64,000 nt of DNA from Enterococcus_E cecorum_C (lineage in GTDB: Bacteria; Bacillota; Bacilli; Lactobacillales; Enterococcaceae). A program made the position numbers and the translations under genes. The notes below the pieces were generated by a model. It saw only the letters and a program-made list of their open reading frames with translations, was not told the origin of the DNA and made no database searches. This document shows positions 15,735 through 24,549 of the stretch, one piece after another. The DNA lies in contig NZ_JBQKFH010000008.1 in assembly GCF_052119425.1 (NCBI RefSeq), forward strand, positions 1-64,000, written 5' to 3'. Within the stretch, counting starts at the first letter, position 1. Every line of letters begins with the position of its first letter.

Positions 15735-18182
15735 TTACACCTCTTTTCGCACAGGTGGTCTGGTATCAAAGGCATGGAGCAGTTCTTCAAATACAGGGTG
15801 GAACTGTATCACACCGACACGACCATATAAATCACTGATAAGGCATTGCCCGTTTTCCAAATCACGCAATCGCTTCTGATTGTTTTCGTCCTCTGGGTCT
15901 ACACCAAAAAAGGCTAAGGTCTTTTTAATCTCGTTAAGGTCAGTGGAACGAAATGCAAATTTTAAGCCGAGGTTATTTTTCAGTTTTTCATCTAAGAGGT
16001 CGTCTGTATTTTGGGTCACGAAATATACCCCAGCGTTCATAGCACGACCAGCCCGAACCAGCTTCATAGATAGTGTTTTTCCTTGTGCTACCTGTAAAAA
16101 GCTCCATGCTTCGTCTAAATCTACAATCTTGAAAATGCTTCGGTCTGTATGGATAAAGTCTAAAGCAAAGGTACTAATGACAATCAGCATAGCAACGGAT
16201 AAAAGCTCCATAGTGGTATATTCCTCAAAGGAAGTTTCCTTGTCGGGAAGTACCAAGTCCGCAACCTGTATAATGTTCAGTTGTTTTTCTAAGCTGATAG
16301 ACTGCTCCACATAACCATTACTGAATAATAAATGTGCAAAGTCATAGTCTGTAAAACTTTCGATATGGTCGGCTATACTGGTACTTAGTGGCGTATTCTC
16401 AACCCGTAATTCCTCAATCACTTTCATCAACCCTCGTACTTCACTATTGGTTACTGCACGAATGGCTTTTCTAAGGATTGGGAAGCGTTCCCCATCACGA
16501 GAGGAAATCCCCGTAAGGAATGTCAGAATATCAATAGCCAGTGATTCAGAATCTTTGGGATTTTTCATAATCACATAAGGGTCAAGTAAGCCTTTGTTTT
16601 TCTCATCAGAAGTCAGAGTGACGATATTGATTTCATGGGAAATCTCTGGCAAGGTTTCTTTCCATCTGCCACGTTCTGCTTTTGGGTCTACAATCACTGC
16701 TTGTGCCCCATAAAGCACCGCATAATAGACGATAAGGTTATTCGCAAAGGATTTACCACCACCCAGCGAACCAACAAAAGCCGACGCTAACGCATTGGTT
16801 ACTGAACCCTTAACCCCTTGACTGGCAAGAGCAGGTTTCAGATAGACATTGCGTCCAGTATCTAAGCTGTAGCCAACATAAATCCCCTCATTTTCCCCCA
16901 GCATTTGAGTAGCACCAAAACCTAAACCAGCGAGGAAATCAGAGGTCACGTATTGAATATAATCATTCATATAACGCTTGCTGGCAGGTAAAAATTCTTC
17001 ATGTAAGCCGAGCATATCCCCAAATGGTCGTACCAGTTTTACGCTTAAATCGTCATAAAAATCTTTCACTTCATTACAACGACGTTTGAGTTCGTCAAGA
17101 TCATTTGCTGATACCCTTACCACATAAGACAGCTTGTACATAGATTCCTTGCTTTGGTCTAAATTGGTTTCCAGCTCATTCACACTTTCCAGAGCTTCCG
17201 CCACATTGGAGCTGGTTTCATTATCACTTTGCCAAGCGTGGTTATCCAAGTCTTTCAGTTCTTTCTTTTTATTGCGGACAGTAGATAGGGCTTTACGATT
17301 CGCTACAATTTCCACATTCATTGACGTATCAATCGGGAATGTAAATTGCTGTTGCTGGTAGTAGAAGATTTCAGAGGACGGGAAGTCCAGTTCTCCGACA
17401 ATGCTGTTAATGGTAAAGTAAGCTACATAGACGGTTTCATCTTCCTGCTGGATTTTCAAATATCGCTGTTTTTCTTCCACCAAACAGCGAGTAGGCTTAA
17501 TCAAGTCATAGTATTTAATCAGCGTTTCATTATCCAGCTTTTTCTTTGATAGATGGTACTCATACTCTTCATAGGCAGTGCCTGTCTGTCCGTAAAGGTG
17601 TTCAATCAGATAGCCGAAGTCGTCCTTATCTAACCTGCGGATTTTGAAACGACGAGAGATTTTATTTTCTAAGAGCTTTTCCATCTTCTGAAAACGCAGG
17701 ATTTCATCATTACTCATACTAACAAAATCGCCCATCAGCTTATGGTTCACATCATAGACAAAATCAGACAAAGCATTTTTTGCTTCAACGGTAAGACTTT
17801 TCATAGAAAACTCCTGATCGTTGAGAAGCAACTTAAAGCCGATAAAGAAACGGTAGTTCACTTGATTTTCGCCAATCATGGATATTAAAGCGTCTGTCTG
17901 TTGGTCGATTTTGTCATAGGCAACCGCTTTGAGCTTGCCAGTGACTTCATTTTTGGAACGCTCTTGTGCAGAACGTATGCTGGATTCTGTACTGATTTGT
18001 AAAGCATGAATTTTGCCATCACGATTTTGTGCGATAAGCTGTCTGAAAGAATCATGCACTTGTATTTTCTGTTCTGGACTTAGAAATGAGTAATTGTAAG
18101 GAACAAGCTCATAGTAAGCATAACATTCCCCGTCTTTATTCCAGACGAGATTGTTTTCAATGTATTTAATTGGATATGCCAT
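15735..18182 (-). CDS. orf16: Tn916 Orf16, VirB4-family conjugation ATPase
   Basis: 815-aa ATPase that powers assembly or transport of the mating channel. Walker A is GSLGGGKSFANN near residue 450 and Walker B FKIVDLDEAWSF near 690. The ATG at 18182 has AGGAG 8 nt upstream and starts MAYPIKYIENN; the open frame runs 17 codons further without a usable start signal. Overlaps the end of orf17 by 17 nt. Confidence 0.95.
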   Translation of the reverse strand: MAYPIKYIENNLVWNKDGECYAYYELVPYNYSFLSPEQKIQVHDSFRQLIAQNRDGKIHALQISTESSIRSAQERSKNEVTGKLKAVAYDKIDQQTDALISMIGENQVNYRFFIGFKLLLNDQEFSMKSLTVEAKNALSDFVYDVNHKLMGDFVSMSNDEILRFQKMEKLLENKISRRFKIRRLDKDDFGYLIEHLYGQTGTAYEEYEYHLSKKKLDNETLIKYYDLIKPTRCLVEEKQRYLKIQQEDETVYVAYFTINSIVGELDFPSSEIFYYQQQQFTFPIDTSMNVEIVANRKALSTVRNKKKELKDLDNHAWQSDNETSSNVAEALESVNELETNLDQSKESMYKLSYVVRVSANDLDELKRRCNEVKDFYDDLSVKLVRPFGDMLGLHEEFLPASKRYMNDYIQYVTSDFLAGLGFGATQMLGENEGIYVGYSLDTGRNVYLKPALASQGVKGSVTNALASAFVGSLGGGKSFANNLIVYYAVLYGAQAVIVDPKAERGRWKETLPEISHEINIVTLTSDEKNKGLLDPYVIMKNPKDSESLAIDILTFLTGISSRDGERFPILRKAIRAVTNSEVRGLMKVIEELRVENTPLSTSIADHIESFTDYDFAHLLFSNGYVEQSISLEKQLNIIQVADLVLPDKETSFEEYTTMELLSVAMLIVISTFALDFIHTDRSIFKIVDLDEAWSFLQVAQGKTLSMKLVRAGRAMNAGVYFVTQNTDDLLDEKLKNNLGLKFAFRSTDLNEIKKTLAFFGVDPEDENNQKRLRDLENGQCLISDLYGRVGVIQFHPVFEELLHAFDTRPPVRKEV

Positions 18183-18672
18183 AAAATTCACTCCTAACTG
18201 CTGTAATGGCTTCTTGTGGCTGGTTTCTGCCAAGCGTTACTTTTTTTCCTGCATAGGTCAGCTTTGGTCGCAGTGCATAAGCAATGACAGACTTCAAAAA
18301 TCCATAAGGCTTTTTACCATCAAAAGTTTTTGTAGACATAAACCATGTGAAAGCCACAGGAATCCCAAAGTATTTGAGAAATGCTCCCTCTATCATGGAA
18401 AGAGGGGGCAAGTTGCCAAGTATCATCACTGCAAAGAGTGACACGACAAACCATGTCATTTGCGTAAAGGTTATGGGAAACGGAAGTCTAAAATCATTGA
18501 TAGAATACAGTACCTTTTCCACAGACCAGATACTGGTATAGCTTCGTATTTTCTTCATGTAATCAATCCTTTCATAAAAAATAGGGGTAGCTGATTGAGC
18601 CACCCCGTAAAATAGAAAATCTGCCAGTAGTAATGTACCGACAGATTTAATAGACGATTTCAAAAATCCCAT
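18166..18672 (-). CDS. orf17: Tn916 Orf17, TcpE-family membrane protein
   Basis: Small conjugation protein with two adjacent membrane helices (TQMTWFVVSLFAVMILG and FGIPVAFTWFMS). The full frame is 168 codons, but the ATG at 18558 (MKKIRSYTSIW) has a much better ribosome-binding site (GAAAGG plus 9 nt) and would give 130 aa, the core TcpE length; the upstream part is hydrophobic and overlaps orf18 by 26 nt. Confidence 0.88.
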   Translation of the reverse strand: MGFLKSSIKSVGTLLLADFLFYGVAQSATPIFYERIDYMKKIRSYTSIWSVEKVLYSINDFRLPFPITFTQMTWFVVSLFAVMILGNLPPLSMIEGAFLKYFGIPVAFTWFMSTKTFDGKKPYGFLKSVIAYALRPKLTYAGKKVTLGRNQPQEAITAVRSEFYGISN

Positions 18673-19144
18673 GATTGGTTGAGATAAACGTTCCTGAAAG
18701 GTCTAAATCCCGACCATAGGCTTGATAATCAATATAGTTTTGAAGACTAGCTGGTACTTCGCCTAAAGCACCCGTTTCTTCAATGTAGTAGCGTGCCACG
18801 TCATACATATCATCACAATCGGAATGAATGATAATATCCTCTTGATGTTCGCTTAGTTCCTCAATGCTTGAAAAATGAGTGAGCAGAGCAGATAGCTCCG
18901 ATTGTAATTCTTCGGGTAATTCCGATACCATTTCCCATAGTCGATTGAGTTCGCCAATGGAAGTGTATTCGTCAACCGTAAAGGGTAACTCGTAGTCATG
19001 AATGGCGTATTCCTCATATTCATCATTCAAGCCGATTTTCTCTTTGACTTCCTCAAAGTCAATGGGAAAGGTAAACCACGCACCGACCAATTCGCCCTCA
19101 TTGTATTTGCCTAAATTCGCAATATAGACTTGCATATCGTCCAT
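18647..19144 (-). CDS. ardA: Antirestriction protein ArdA (Orf18)
   Basis: 165-aa, very acidic DNA mimic that blocks type I restriction enzymes so incoming transposon DNA survives. Typical start MQVYIANLGKYNEGELVGAWFTFP and acidic curve (EYEEYAIHDYELPF). Ribosome-binding site GAAAGGACG before the ATG; a second ATG 3 codons on is also possible. Confidence 0.95.
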   Translation of the reverse strand: MDDMQVYIANLGKYNEGELVGAWFTFPIDFEEVKEKIGLNDEYEEYAIHDYELPFTVDEYTSIGELNRLWEMVSELPEELQSELSALLTHFSSIEELSEHQEDIIIHSDCDDMYDVARYYIEETGALGEVPASLQNYIDYQAYGRDLDLSGTFISTNHGIFEIVY

Positions 19145-19233
19145 ATATTCACGTCCTTTCTTTGTAGAGATTCAAAAATCCCTACCGCACTTCGTTTGGT
19201 GTACCATTCCTTTGCGGAACATAAGAAAACCAC

Positions 19234-19482
19234 TTATATTCCACAAAAGAACGGTTTTATTTTAGCACCAATAATGCGATTGAATAGCTCTAGTAAAATG
19301 TCTTTTACTCCAGCAGCGTTGAAGACTAAGCCAACCGCAATAATCGCAATAATTAAAAAGCCAATCAGTTTGCTAAACTCACGCTTGAAGCCAAGATACA
19401 AGCCAATCACAACGATTGCTAAAAGCACCAGTGATTGAGCGTTTGATAGAAACCAGTTATAAAGGTTTTGTCCAAAATTCAT
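19234..19482 (-). CDS. orf19: Tn916 Orf19, TcpD-family membrane protein
   Basis: 82 aa with two membrane helices (SLVLLAIVVIGLYLGF and FLIIAIIAVGLVF) joined by a short basic loop. Strong ribosome-binding site GAGGAG. Part of the transfer operon; precise role unknown, possibly a channel subunit. Confidence 0.88.
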   Translation of the reverse strand: MNFGQNLYNWFLSNAQSLVLLAIVVIGLYLGFKREFSKLIGFLIIAIIAVGLVFNAAGVKDILLELFNRIIGAKIKPFFCGI

Positions 19483-19524
19483 AAAAATGTTCTCCTCTCT
19501 ATATTCAATGAATTTGTATTTGAG

Positions 19525-20730
19525 TTATTTTTTTGTTGTTATCACGTCCTGTTCTTTTACTGACTGTTGCTTCAAAATCTGCTTGTGTCGGTCTGTCAGT
19601 TTCGCATGGTCGAGAATGTCTTTTACAACCTGCGTCTGGTTGATTTCATCAAGTTTAATCGCAACCTTTAAGGTCGGGGCAACTTGATGAGATAGCCAGT
19701 TCAGCGTCCTTTGGAAGGAGTAAGGCTCTGGTTTTGTGGTTAGTTTTAATCGTTCACGATTGTTCCCAATAAACCAAGCCCATTCTTCATTCAGTTTCCA
19801 ATCAGAACGAGGTTTGGAATCGTCTTTATCTACAAAACGGATATACCGATTGATAATTTTAAAGGCGGTATGCTCTGGATTGTCATAGACGAGTAAATCA
19901 CGGACTGCATAATAGGCACGCTCATTTTTCAATCGAATCTCAAAACGGTTTTTTACTTCTGCGTCTTCAATGGGAATATCATTTTTCTTGTACTGCTCGT
20001 AGTCCTTTTCATAGATACAGAAATAAACTTCACTTTGTAATGAACCGATATAGAGGGTGTTTCCCATACATTCCTTTTCCTCTTTGCGTACCAGTTCGCC
20101 ACTGCGATAGCTTTTAAAACTGCGGAAGACGGAGATACATTCTTCCTGTTGGCACTTTTCAGTGAGTACAGGGATATTCAAAATCCCTGTCTTATCGTTA
20201 ATGGCAAGGTCAAGGCGTTTCATCACACCGCCAGCCACCAAAACGTCCATAAAGAACTCATACCAGCTTCTTTGTTGTGCCAGAAGATAGCTTTCAAATT
20301 GTCTGCACCCACGACCTTTCAATTCCACCAGAACTCCTTTGTCCAGTTCATGGGAGCAAAGGACGAATATGTCGCCTAAAGCATAATGCTCTGAATAAGA
20401 ATAGAAACCATAGTCCTCATGAAGAAAATAGGACAGTTTCAGTTGTAAGATGTTTTCGACCACCTGCTGTACGTCTGTTGTCGGAAAGCGAATCCTTACA
20501 TAATCAAACAGCATTTCAAGGGGAGCGTCGGGATTGAAGCGTTCCAGAGCTTCCCAAAGGGACTGCTGTAAATCCTCTGATGGCTTGACTTTTCCTGTTT
20601 CAATATCGCTTAGATACTGCCTTGTAATACCAGTCGCAACAGCTAAACGGTTTTGAGATAGTCCATAAGCCAAGCGTTTTTCTTTTAAATGCTGTAACCA
20701 AGTTTGTTCATTCAGTAAAAATCCCTCCAA
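19525..20730 (-). CDS. orf20: Tn916 Orf20, MobT relaxase
   Basis: Relaxase of the Rep_trans/MobT family (about 400 aa) that nicks the transposon oriT, which lies just upstream of this gene. N-terminal XRE-type helix-turn-helix (about residues 15-67, GLSQNRLAVATGITRQYLSDIE), then the replication initiator domain with FVLCSHELDKGVLVELKGRGCRQFE. The start is uncertain: the TTG at 20730 falls inside the GGAGGG site, so a non-ATG start such as the CTG at 20715 (LNEQTWLQ) is more likely. Confidence 0.93.
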   Translation of the reverse strand: MEGFLLNEQTWLQHLKEKRLAYGLSQNRLAVATGITRQYLSDIETGKVKPSEDLQQSLWEALERFNPDAPLEMLFDYVRIRFPTTDVQQVVENILQLKLSYFLHEDYGFYSYSEHYALGDIFVLCSHELDKGVLVELKGRGCRQFESYLLAQQRSWYEFFMDVLVAGGVMKRLDLAINDKTGILNIPVLTEKCQQEECISVFRSFKSYRSGELVRKEEKECMGNTLYIGSLQSEVYFCIYEKDYEQYKKNDIPIEDAEVKNRFEIRLKNERAYYAVRDLLVYDNPEHTAFKIINRYIRFVDKDDSKPRSDWKLNEEWAWFIGNNRERLKLTTKPEPYSFQRTLNWLSHQVAPTLKVAIKLDEINQTQVVKDILDHAKLTDRHKQILKQQSVKEQDVITTKK

Positions 20731-20739
20731 TCAAAAAGG

Positions 20740-20905
20740 CGTATGTCAACTTTTAAAGCCCATTTGACATACGCTGAAATTTTGTAAATCCCTTGTAACC
20801 AAAGGATTTTCTAATGTTTTTTTGACTGTTTCCTGTCGATTTGTACCCCCCTGTTAGATACGGGGGGTTAAGTGCTGGCGTGGCTATTGCCACACCAGCC
20901 AGCAA
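20740..20905 (-). other. Tn916 origin of transfer (oriT)
   Basis: Intergenic stretch between orf21 and orf20 with a strong hairpin ACCCCCC/GGGGGGT (20845-20851 with 20862-20868) and further dyads, in the known oriT position. It appears complete. Confidence 0.78.
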
Positions 20906-20907
20906 GA

Positions 20908-22293
20908 TCAGTCCACACCTGCGACTTCCGCTTCGCACGTCGCCTGCGTGGACTGTCTGCTGTTGGATAACTTTTTAATTTCCTCCAAGAAATCATATCC
21001 TTTTGGTACAAGGGGAGTATAAAACTCTGATATGACACTTGTTCCTACATCAACATAGCCACGACCTTTGATTCGCTTTAAGAAGAAATCCTTTTGTACG
21101 TCACTGCCAAACATCATGCCATAGCCCATTTCAGACATACGACCTAAAGCCACTCTGAAATTAAACTGATCACGGATTCCGTCGCCTAAATATTTTGCGT
21201 CTGGACGTTGACAAGCCAGTATTAGAAAGAAGCCAGCTTGACGACCTAACATGACAATCTGTTTCAGCTTATTCATAACTGCGGTGTTTTCTTTTGTTCC
21301 CAGCATTTCCATGAAAGCGACGTATTCATCAAAGATTAAGAAGTGTGCCGGGAGACCTAAGTAAGCATAATTTTTGCCAGTCTTATAGTTCTTCATCTGC
21401 TTCATTTCCTCACTACGTTTCATCATTTCTTCATAGAATGTTTCAATGCAAGAAAGCAAGTCTTCTTTTCTATAGTAGACATTTGCCATCACAGAACCTA
21501 AGTCCGCAAGGTCAGCATTTTTCGGGTCAAGAATATACAGTTTTGAATCTGTATGAAGCAAGGCTTCAATCAGTGTCAGTATAAAGTAAGTTTTACCGCC
21601 ACCTGTACCACCAGCAATCAACATATGAGGGAGCTTATCATATTCCCACCATACGTTTTTCATTAAGCGAAGTTTACCATCTTTAGCTTCTACTTCATCA
21701 ATAGAAATACGACTGGCTATGGTGTCATAGAGCAAAGTATATTCCACATAGGAATCCTTTAACTCTTTATCCGTCAGCTCACAGTACAAGCCACTCTCTA
21801 ATTTCTTTTCCAAGTGTAAGAGTTGGTCTTGATATTTTCCCAGCGTGATTTCCACCCGTATCTGTATCAAGCCATTTTTAAGTCGATAATACATTTTAGG
21901 GAAGTAGGTTATCTTTTCCTTTGTACGACCAGCACTATCTTTAAAGAAACCCTCTGTTTTGACCTGTTCAGATTCATACCACTTGTTTTCAAGTATCATC
22001 TTTGCCAGTTTTTGACGGTGGTAAAGTTGTTTAACCGTATCATAGCGAACCCGTTTGAATACAAACGCTACCAGCAAGCAGATAAGAATTGCGACACTGA
22101 AACTGATAATTAAATAGGGAATGTCAATCTTATCTGCTTGTGATAGGTTAAAATCCTGCCAGTTGATCTGCTGGATTGTCTTCACATGAAACAGTCCGAC
22201 AACCAGCAGGAAAACAGGCAGGAGTGACGCTATCGTAAAATGAAAGACTAAATCTTTACCAGATGGGCGAATCCTTTTACCACGCTGTTTCAT
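20908..22293 (-). CDS. orf21: Tn916 Orf21, TcpA-type coupling protein (FtsK/SpoIIIE)
   Basis: 461-aa membrane-bound DNA pump that delivers the relaxosome to the mating channel. Two N-terminal membrane helices (FTIASLLPVFLLVVGLF and ISFSVAILICLLVAFVF), then an FtsK/SpoIIIE motor with Walker A GGTGGGKTYF and Walker B LIFDEYVAF. Next to oriT and the relaxase. Confidence 0.95.
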   Translation of the reverse strand: MKQRGKRIRPSGKDLVFHFTIASLLPVFLLVVGLFHVKTIQQINWQDFNLSQADKIDIPYLIISFSVAILICLLVAFVFKRVRYDTVKQLYHRQKLAKMILENKWYESEQVKTEGFFKDSAGRTKEKITYFPKMYYRLKNGLIQIRVEITLGKYQDQLLHLEKKLESGLYCELTDKELKDSYVEYTLLYDTIASRISIDEVEAKDGKLRLMKNVWWEYDKLPHMLIAGGTGGGKTYFILTLIEALLHTDSKLYILDPKNADLADLGSVMANVYYRKEDLLSCIETFYEEMMKRSEEMKQMKNYKTGKNYAYLGLPAHFLIFDEYVAFMEMLGTKENTAVMNKLKQIVMLGRQAGFFLILACQRPDAKYLGDGIRDQFNFRVALGRMSEMGYGMMFGSDVQKDFFLKRIKGRGYVDVGTSVISEFYTPLVPKGYDFLEEIKKLSNSRQSTQATCEAEVAGVD

Positions 22294-22321
22294 GCGAAAA
22301 AGTCTCCTTTCTACCTAGCGA

Positions 22322-22708
22322 CTATTTGTCTTGTGTCGGTTCTTTCTTTGCTTGTGGTTGAGCTTTGAATGAACTAGAATCCTTTGTCAGCACAATATCG
22401 TCTGCCTTGATATACCAGTCAACATCTGCTCCTTGATAGGTGGCAGTAGCAACGGTGTCCGCAATGGGATTGATAAGTTCCACCCGTGCGTTATAATCAA
22501 ACTCTTTCAAAGGCACGCTGGCAGGAATACTTACTTGAATCATGCGTCCTTGTCCTTTGGATTTTAAGTCATAGGTACGTTCCTTGATTTCATCTGAAAC
22601 CGACCCGTCTTCATTTTGGATTCTCACTTCACGACGTAGAGCAGAGAATTTCAATTCTCCAAAAGTCGTGTCTTTATCTAATACAATGCCATTTGCTAAT
22701 CTCATCAT
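22322..22708 (-). CDS. orf22: Tn916 Orf22, DUF961/YdcP-family protein
   Basis: 128 aa soluble protein of the DUF961 family, paralogous to Orf23 (both share the RNGxL-TVLSRSYNL / ERTYDLKSKGQGR-like core followed by LINP/VNPR). In related ICEs this family helps single-strand replication or transfer; exact action unproven. Confidence 0.9.
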   Translation of the reverse strand: MMRLANGIVLDKDTTFGELKFSALRREVRIQNEDGSVSDEIKERTYDLKSKGQGRMIQVSIPASVPLKEFDYNARVELINPIADTVATATYQGADVDWYIKADDIVLTKDSSSFKAQPQAKKEPTQDK

Positions 22709-22723
22709 TTTTCCTCTCTTTCT

Positions 22724-23038
22724 TTATTCTTTTATCATGTCGTCAGCATGTAAAAGGTAATTTGTAAAACCACGAGTGCCGATTTTGTAGCCCTCTGCGG
22801 TAATACGTGGATTGACTAACTTCACACGTTCCTCAAAGCCGAAATGTTTTTCGCCAGCTTCAGCAGGAAGCACCACCACAATATCATCTGCTCTTTGAAC
22901 ATCAGAATAGAGATTATAGCTTCTTGATAAGACAGTTAGCCGTCCGTTGATTCTTCGCTGAACGACTTTATCCTCGCCAGCAAATTCTAAATTGCCGAAT
23001 GTTTTTTCCATGTTGGGAATCACAAATTTAAGTTCCAT
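22724..23038 (-). CDS. orf23: Tn916 Orf23, DUF961/YdcP-family protein
   Basis: 104 aa, second DUF961 protein, in tandem with Orf22 at the head of the transfer operon (15-nt gap). Ribosome-binding site AGGATAGG. No membrane segment. Confidence 0.9.
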   Translation of the reverse strand: MELKFVIPNMEKTFGNLEFAGEDKVVQRRINGRLTVLSRSYNLYSDVQRADDIVVVLPAEAGEKHFGFEERVKLVNPRITAEGYKIGTRGFTNYLLHADDMIKE

Positions 23039-23060
23039 ATTTTTACCTATCCTTTCTTTT

Positions 23061-23135
23061 TTATTGGCTGAATGAATGTTTGATGGTCTTAAAGAGTGGG
23101 GAACGACCTTTTGATTCTTGATTTTTTGTTTTCAT
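23061..23135 (-). CDS. orf24: Tn916 Orf24, small peptide
   Basis: 24 codons (MKTKNQESKGRS to KHSFSQ) with a very good ribosome-binding site (GAAAGGAAG, 7 nt before ATG 23135). First frame of the transfer operon; function unknown. Confidence 0.65.
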   Translation of the reverse strand: MKTKNQESKGRSPLFKTIKHSFSQ

Positions 23136-23160
23136 AAGTTCACTTCCTTTCAAAATCGGG

Positions 23161-23195
23161 TAAAAAAATAGACACCTCATTTTTTGAAGTGTCTA
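23161..23195 (-). terminator. Attenuator-like terminator before orf24
   Basis: TAGACAC/GTGTCTA stem (23169-23175 with 23189-23195) followed on the minus strand by seven T, between the transposon end and orf24. It would cut transcripts entering the transfer operon across the joined ends. Confidence 0.75.
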
Positions 23196-23269
23196 CCTAT
23201 TAAATATTCAAATTTTATTGGAAGTATCTTTATATCTTCACTTTTCAAGGATAAATCGTCGTATCAAAG

Positions 23270-23374
23270 CTCATTCATAAGTAGTAAATTAGTAGTAAAT
23301 TGAGTGGTTTTGACCTTGATAAAGTGTGATAAGTCCAGTTTTTATGCGGATAACTAGATTTTTATGCTATTTTT
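23270..23374. other. Tn916 left end
   Basis: Terminal DNA with repeated CATAAGTAGTAAATTAGTAGTAAATT and the end sequence GATTTTTATGCTATTTTT; matches the non-int end of Tn916 as remembered. The last bases before host DNA (CAACTA, 23375-23380) may be the coupling sequence. No gene between here and orf24. Confidence 0.7.
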
Positions 23375-23382
23375 CAACTAAA

Positions 23383-23423
23383 AAAACATTGACTATCCAT
23401 TATTGGTAGATAGACAATGTTTT
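23383..23423 (-). terminator. Terminator of the tdk-prfA-prmC-tsaC operon
   Basis: Long stem AAAACATTG-CTATC with GATAG-CAATGTTTT, one mismatch, 20 bp after the tsaC stop. The transposon inserted right at its A-rich foot. Confidence 0.8.
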
Positions 23424-23442
23424 AAAAACTATACTTATGATT

Positions 23443-24453
23443 TTATACTTCATATATTTTTTGTCCGGCGGCTTTTTTTAGTCGATTCATATAGGCCTGA
23501 CCTAACCCAGTTTCCGCAGTCGTTGTGACTAAAATCAAATCCAAGTCCTGTTCATCTAATGCCCGTAAGCCTGCGAACAATCCTTTTGTCGCCGCTTCAA
23601 CAGACTCATCTTCATAAGCTGAAACCAACTCAGCATTTAGGCCTACTAATTGCTTCGGACTAGCCAATAAGCCTAATTTCTTACCTTGAGTGTTAAAATC
23701 ATCAACGGCTTGGGCTAGATTTTCTGGTTGAACCATCATTACTGGTGTATTTGGTGAATAATGTTTATATTTCATTCCAGGTGATTTTGGGGTTTCACTT
23801 TCTTTGACTAAATGTTTGTCCAAAAGAATCTCCATATCTAGAAAATCTGCTAACATTTCCCTCGTGATGGCACCTGGTCTTAAAATCATTGGTGCTGCTT
23901 CAGGATTACTCAAATCTAGGACTGTAGACTCTACCCCAACCTGACAATTGCCCCCATCCACAATGCCAGCAATTTTTCCTTGCAAATCATGATAGACATG
24001 GGCAGCGCAAGTAGGACTAGGCTTTCCTGAAGTATTGGCACTCGGTCCAACTAACGGCACCCCAGCTTGATGGATCAAATCTAAAGTCAATTTTGCATTT
24101 GGCATCCGAAAAGCGGCGGTCGTCAAGCCACCTGTTACTTCTTGTGGTAAAGAGCCCGGAATAATTTCAAAAATTAACGTTAAAGGTCCTGGCCAAAACT
24201 GTTGGACGATTTTTTCTGCCAAAGGATGTAGTGTTTGAATATATTTTTTTGCTTGTTCAAAACTTTCTACATGGACAATCAGCGGATTATCACTCGGGCG
24301 GCCTTTTACTGCAAAAACTTGTTTAACCGCTTCTTTATCCAAAGCATTCGCCCCTAAGCCATACACTGTCTCAGTAGGAAAAGCCACGACTTGACCTGAT
24401 TTTAATAACTGTGCCGGTGTCGCTAAATCCTGTTTATATATGATTGTATCCAC
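23443..24453 (-). CDS. tsaC: L-threonylcarbamoyladenylate synthase (Sua5/YwlC type)
   Basis: Makes threonylcarbamoyl-AMP from threonine, bicarbonate and ATP, the first step of the t6A37 tRNA modification. 336 aa: N-terminal YrdC domain (FPTETVYGLGANA, KGRPSDNPLIVHV, GPSANTSGKPSPT) and a C-terminal Sua5 domain after the SPGMKYKHYSP linker. Starts at GTG 24453. Downstream of prmC, separated by a DnaA-box-rich spacer. Confidence 0.95.
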   Translation of the reverse strand: MDTIIYKQDLATPAQLLKSGQVVAFPTETVYGLGANALDKEAVKQVFAVKGRPSDNPLIVHVESFEQAKKYIQTLHPLAEKIVQQFWPGPLTLIFEIIPGSLPQEVTGGLTTAAFRMPNAKLTLDLIHQAGVPLVGPSANTSGKPSPTCAAHVYHDLQGKIAGIVDGGNCQVGVESTVLDLSNPEAAPMILRPGAITREMLADFLDMEILLDKHLVKESETPKSPGMKYKHYSPNTPVMMVQPENLAQAVDDFNTQGKKLGLLASPKQLVGLNAELVSAYEDESVEAATKGLFAGLRALDEQDLDLILVTTTAETGLGQAYMNRLKKAAGQKIYEV

Positions 24454-24549
24454 AACTTATCCACATCCTTTTTTCATACATTTCTTGATTTATACACATT
24501 TCTTACTTAATTATCCCCAACTTGTGGAAAAGATATCCACTTATCCACT
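24446..24549. promoter_or_regulatory. DnaA-box cluster between prmC and tsaC
   Basis: Seven matches to the DnaA box TTATNCACA in 104 bp: TTATCCACA (24457-24465) and TTATACACA (24490-24498) exact; GTATCCACA (24446), TTATCCCCA (24511), TTATCCACT (24541) and, inverted, TTTTCCACA (24523-24531) one mismatch; ATATCCACT (24533) two. Confidence 0.75.

Larger units (their letters stand above)
5944..23374. mobile_element. Tn916-family element with plasmid-derived tet(L) segment; defective excision end
   Basis: About 17.4 kb. From right to left it contains orf24, orf23, orf22, orf21, oriT, orf20, orf19, orf18 (ardA), orf17, orf16, orf15, orf14, orf13, the orf12 leader and tet(M), in Tn916 order. Both termini resemble Tn916 ends as I remember them (CAAAGTATAAATTTC at the int end, TAGATTTTTATGCTATTTTT at the other), and flanks are T-rich and A-rich as at typical targets. 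Beyond tet(M) the usual orf6-orf9-orf7-orf8-orf10-xis-int segment is replaced by plasmid DNA with tet(L), leaving only the start of orf6 and the catalytic half of int. Terminal coordinates are accurate to a few bases only. Confidence 0.93.

Noticed and set aside
5944..23374. Autonomous, functional Tn916
   Set aside because: xis is absent and int lacks its first ~184 codons, so the element cannot excise by itself even though the transfer genes look whole.
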